Assembly (NCBI GenBank): GCA_937967755.1
Contig: CALBTA010000321.1
Coordinates: forward strand, 1 to 15,855
Source of the DNA: an uncultured Planctomycetaceae bacterium
Lineage (GTDB): Bacteria; Planctomycetota; Planctomycetia; Pirellulales; Pirellulaceae
Direction of reading: 5' to 3'
Length of the DNA: 15,855 bases
The notes under the pieces are model-generated. The model ran no database searches and was not told where the DNA came from. It saw only the letters and a program-made list of their open reading frames with translations. Shown in pieces: positions 11,101 to 15,855 of this stretch. Position numbers and translations under genes: made by a program. Positions within the stretch are counted from its first letter, which is position 1. Each line of letters begins with the position of its first letter.

Positions 11101-14100
11101 GCAGGAATTCACCCGCAAACAGTTTCGCGAAGCCCGCAGCCAGGCGACCATCGCGAAACAGATATGGCCATCGGTCGAAGGTGCCGACGGATTGCTCCAG
11201 GAGATCGACCGGCTGCATCCGATGGTTATCGTTTCCCGAGGGTCGCTGCCTGGCGCGATCGCGGGCCCAATTGGGCTGCACCCCGATGCGATTCGCGCGG
11301 CCGAACTGACCACGCGCCCGCTTGTCCACCTCGAGGGTTATGACGCCCGCGGACCGATCCACGCATCCGCCTGGGGTGAGTTGATCTTAGCGAGCGATCG
11401 AATGTCGGTGGAACTCCGGACGGATCGTGCAAACCCACAATCAACCTCGGCCACGGGGTACGACGTCGCCCGACGCCTCTTCGCCACGAAGTTGAGCGAT
11501 GCCGCACCGCGGCAATCGCATAGCGATTTCGTCACCAGCATCGAAGTACAACGGGTGTTCAATGCCCGCATCCGTTTCCTCCGCGGGCACGTTTCTCCCC
11601 TTTCGCTGCTGTCGCGACGGGCACCCCGCGAAGACGAGGACGGCCCGTTCAGCGTTGAGCAGGGCGAAGACGAGATCCGCTACATCCGCAACACAGCCGG
11701 CCCGGCCGTGCAAGAGATCATCGAACTTTCACTGAACGATCCTAAGTTGGAAATCGCGGCCCTGCGGCGAGGGGACATTGACGTCGTCGCGAGGGTCGTG
11801 CCTTCGGATCTTCGCTTGCTCGCCGACGAAACTAATTGCAGCCTTCATCCGTACGCCATACCCACAACCCATGTTTTGCTTCCCAACGGGGCGCGCCCCT
11901 ACCCCGCCAACCGAACGTTCCGCCGGGCGATTGCCTACTTGTTAGACCGCGAAAACATTTTTAGCCGGGAGATTCTTGACGGCCAGGACGTTTCCGGCTG
12001 CATGATTATCAGCGGGCCGTTTCCCAAGTCGCCCTCGGGTGACGACTTTTGGGGGCATGCGTACGACCCTTCGATTTCGCCGCTGCCGTATGATCCGCGG
12101 CTGGGAGTGACGCTTACCCGCGTCTCGCAACAGGAGGTAGCACAGGCGGCGGCCAGCGCACAGCGCGATGCACCAGTACTGAATAAAATAACCATCGGCC
12201 ATGAGCCTGTTTGGCTGCACCGCCAGGGGGCAACCGCCATCGCCCAGAGCCTAAGCCGCTTGGGGCTTGCCTGTCAGAGTCTGGAATTGGAAAGCGCAGA
12301 AGACCTGTCTGGCTGTGATTTCGTCTATGCCGAACTGCTGATGCGCGAGCCGGTGGTCGACGCGGGCCTTTTGCTCGCCGATGACCGCTTGCCCGACTCA
12401 GGCGGCTACCTTGCGCTCGCATTGCGAGAACTAGCCAGTGCCACCAACTGGCGGGATGCCGACGAACAGTTGCACAAGATTCATGCCGCGGTTCACGCCC
12501 AGCAAACGATCATTCCACTTTGGCAGACGACAAACTTCTACGCTGTAAGGTCTAATCTATCGGGAGTAACCGCACCCGGTGGCGGCGCACCGATTTCGCT
12601 TTATCAAAACGTCAGCGGCTGGAAGAAGGACTCCGCCGGGGCAAGCCCGTGATCAGCAAGACCGCTCAACGCACGAATCTAGTGGCTGAATTCACTTCAA
12701 TTCAGCGAGCGCTGCTTTTTGCCTTGATGAGCGCCCTCAAGTGCGCCGTTGCCGCTGTCGTGGTGTCTGTGATTTTCATTGCGTCGATGAATGCCTCCGC
12801 TCAGGCTCCTCTGGAGTTTACGCCTTACCGCATCGAAGTGTTTCTTGCGATGGACGACGACGCGCAGTTTTCTGCCGGGGAGCGGGCGCGGCTGCACACC
12901 TCTGTGGAATCTCTGGCCCACGCCCAAGTCGGTGCTGCCTGGACCGTCAGCGTGCGTGAAGCAAAAGGAAAATTGCGAGGTGATTTGCTGACGCGTTTTC
13001 ATCGCTTGGATGCGGAAAACCTCATCGCCCAGTTGGACGACGGTGCTCGCGACGGGGACAACTCGCCACACAAGCTGATGTTCTTCTTGTTGAATTCAGA
13101 TCGCGGCCGCTGGTCAATCGCCGCCAGGGAATTGGACGTCCGCACGTTTCACTTGTCGCCCGCGGTTTCGCGGAAGGATGTTGCCAGACCCATGTTGCCT
13201 ACCGAAATTGTTCAGGCGATGGTCGATGTCTTCTCTCCACTCGCCAAACTGGGAACGGCCGACGGCGCGGTAGTCGTCGGGCACCTGCAAGCAGGTAGCC
13301 TTGTGATGTCTGAGGATTCCCCCGCGATTCTCAAGATCGGTGATCCGCTGGTGCCGATCCTGCGGCGCAACGACCGCCTGGGCAGAGCGACGCCGCGTGA
13401 CGTAGTTGTTTTGCCGTGGACTGTCTTGGAGGCCCGGTCGCTCGAGGGCTCTCAAGTAACCTGCCAAGTTCACACTGCCCATCAAAATCCACTAGGAAGG
13501 AGAAGCCGGTTACGGATTGAACGGTTTGGGCTGGCAACTCGCTATCGGCCCGCTCCTACCCGCTTGCTACTCCAAACGCCGGGCGACGATCCGGCTCCCT
13601 TAGCTGGCTATGAACTAGTGCGTCTGAATTCAGAAGAGGGCAACGTCGAACCGCTTGCCCGAACGGACGCCGCTGGCCGCGCGTCGCTTCCCGCCAGCGA
13701 CGATCCGTTCGAAATCTTGTTTGTGCGTCACGGAGATCGAATCCTGGCCCGCCTGCCGATGGTTGCGGGTTGGAGCGATTTCTATTCCGTCGCGCTGCCC
13801 AGCGACGACGTCCGCCTGGCGGCCGAAGGTTTCATCGCGGCGTTGCGGCAACAGGTTGTCGATACGGTCGCGCGGCGACAACTGTTGGCGACCCGCATCC
13901 GCAACCGCATCGCCCAGGGCCGATTTGGCGATGCGGAGTCGCTGCTTGAGGAATTTCGCCAGCTTGAAAGCGGCCGCGAGTTTCACAGGCGGCTCGGCGA
14001 TGCTCGGGCCGAACTGGTCGCCGACAACGCCCGTGCCCAACAGTTGATCGACGAAATGTTCGCCGAAACAAGGCAAGTGATTGACCGCTACCTCGACCCC

Positions 14101-15855
14101 GACGAAGCGAGCGTTCTAGCAAGACAGTTGTCCAGCGCGAAATCCGAAAGTTAGAACACCAACGTGAGCAAGAAACAGCGAAGAGAAAAGAACCGGAAGC
14201 GGCAACCGCCCCTCGCAAAGCCGGCCCGGGAGGAGTCTCAAAAGGCGGAGGCGATGACCGTGTTCTGGATGATGTCGTTGTTAGTGACCGTGCTCGGCGA
14301 AGCAGTTGCGTTGGCCGCCAGAGCTTATGTGGTGCTAGTTTCCGCCGTGGATGAGGTGGTCTTGCTCTCGAATCTGGTGCTGCTCATTTCCTGTATCACG
14401 GGTCTGCTGTGCCTGGGGCTGACGCCGTTGGTTCTTCGCTGGCGACGAACCGCGCCGCCGGTCGCGATCACGCGCTTCGCCATCGCCGCCAGCCTTTTAC
14501 CGGTCGTCACGGTCGCAGCGCTATTCATTCTTGGGAAGCCTTAACGCTCGCATTCCCCCAGCGACAGCGCCAAGTTGACCAGTCCCTGCGATACTTTCGG
14601 GTCAAGCTTTTCGTCCTGGGCGATCATTGCCCGGCGGTCCAGCATGCGAATCAGCAAACCTGGATTGGTCCCCAGCAACTCCAGTGCTTCGCCCGGCATG
14701 CCTCTTCGCATTCGTTCTTCATTGCGAGCCAGCGCGTAGTAGCGGCGGCTAAAGGTCGGGTGTTCGTCGAAGTCGACTTCGATACCGTTGAACCATTCGC
14801 GGACCACGTCGGAAACGGACTCGGGGCGAATGAATACATCGCCCACATCGAAGTTCAAGTCGACTATCACACCTTGCCGCACAACGTACGCTTCGTAGGT
14901 GGAACGCGCGGCGACGTTGGCGAACGTCAGCCATGTGCAAGATTGCTTACCTCGCACGATCTTGTAGGCATGAAGCGCATGCAACTCAGGTTCGAGGGGA
15001 TCCGGCAGAACTGACGTATCGCGAACGGTGAACTCTCGAATCCTCTTGTCAATCGTGCGGTAAGCGCTGTCTCGCAACGGCCGAGCGGCCAAGTCGCCGC
15101 CGAACAACGCCAGGCACGCCTCCCGATGCCGCTCGTACCAGTCCGCTGCTTTCGGCCGCATAAAAATGACCGGATCGTGCTCGGGAATGGGAACGGTCAT
15201 TTGCGTGGTATTTGAAAGTTTGGGCCCGAAGCGGTTTTCGCGCCTGTGTTTGGCCAACGCAGAGTTGACTTGGTTGTTCGTGTATGTTCGCAGTAGGAAG
15301 TACAATTCCGTGGTTTTTAGCGGACCCTGCAAAGTGTACCGGCATACGAAGAAGGCGACCACAATTCCGCATGCCAATGCCACCGTGAGAAACACGATAT
15401 CATTTTGGCCGCGCGATAGGTAACGGCTGACCATCGATGCAGTTCACCAGAACGATGCCCCGGCAAATACCCCAGCGATGCCCGCGATCATTAGCCCGGA
15501 CGGAGAATACAGAAGCCATGAGGCTATCACTGTCGCCAAACTCGGCCGGCCCTGGGTCGCCTTCCAGACCGCGCTATCATAGCGACCATCGAATATGGAA
15601 CGGTCCAACTTCGGTCTCTTTGGCTTGGGCACGGCGTGGAAGTCGAGTTAATGAGTAGCTCAATCGAAAAACTTTGCCGGATCAGGGTTCTGTTCTGCGC
15701 GGCTGACCACTTTACCTTCGTGAAAATCCAACAGGATGGCGTAATCTCCGTCGGTCCAGCGGTACCCAATTGCGTCTTCCGTGCCTTCGACCGTGACACT
15801 TGGTGAGGGAAGCCGTTCGCCAGGCCCGATGATCGCTTCGACTTCGGCGAGCGCC

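Overview
The window looks like chromosomal DNA from a planctomycete, probably of the Pirellula/Blastopirellula type. This is inferred from gene content, not from a marker gene. The evidence is GC-rich coding sequence with few strong Shine-Dalgarno sites, large membrane-anchored TPR/PQQ-propeller proteins, a squalene-cyclase-fold repeat protein with HEAT-like repeats, paired ExbD proteins (one with a zinc ribbon), and an N-terminal module like the one I recall preceding planctomycete Ser/Thr kinases. I see no mobile element, CRISPR array, phage gene, tRNA or rRNA.

Layout. (1) Positions 1-186 are non-coding and rich in inverted repeats. (2) Positions 187-2140, minus strand: a YfgM-like membrane-anchored TPR protein followed 10 bp later by a RluD-family 23S rRNA pseudouridine synthase. 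(3) Positions 2141-2434 are a divergent control region with one sigma70-like promoter facing each way. (4) Positions 2435-14544, plus strand, hold nine co-directional, mostly tightly packed genes: a secreted prenyltransferase/squalene-cyclase-like repeat protein; a single-pass membrane protein of unknown family; a MotA/TolQ/ExbB proton channel; ExbD; a second ExbD with an N-terminal zinc ribbon; a membrane-anchored TPR plus PQQ-like beta-propeller protein; a secreted TPR plus family-5 solute-binding protein; a secreted protein of unknown family; and a small three-helix membrane protein. (5) Positions 14541-15855, minus strand: a membrane-anchored hypothetical protein that meets the plus-strand cluster tail to tail with overlapping stop codons, a 62-residue putative membrane protein, and the C-terminal end of another gene cut by the window edge.

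How the genes may work together. The ExbB-ExbD-ExbD set should form a proton-motive-force-driven inner-membrane motor. No TonB or TolA homologue is recognisable. The single-pass protein encoded just before ExbB has the right topology to take that place. The other products are predicted to lie in the periplasm or to carry large periplasmic domains (cyclase-fold repeats, propeller, solute-binding fold, Ig-like/coiled-coil). The locus therefore reads as an energised envelope machine with several binding or scaffold modules. Its substrate is unknown. This operon is the most interesting object in the window.
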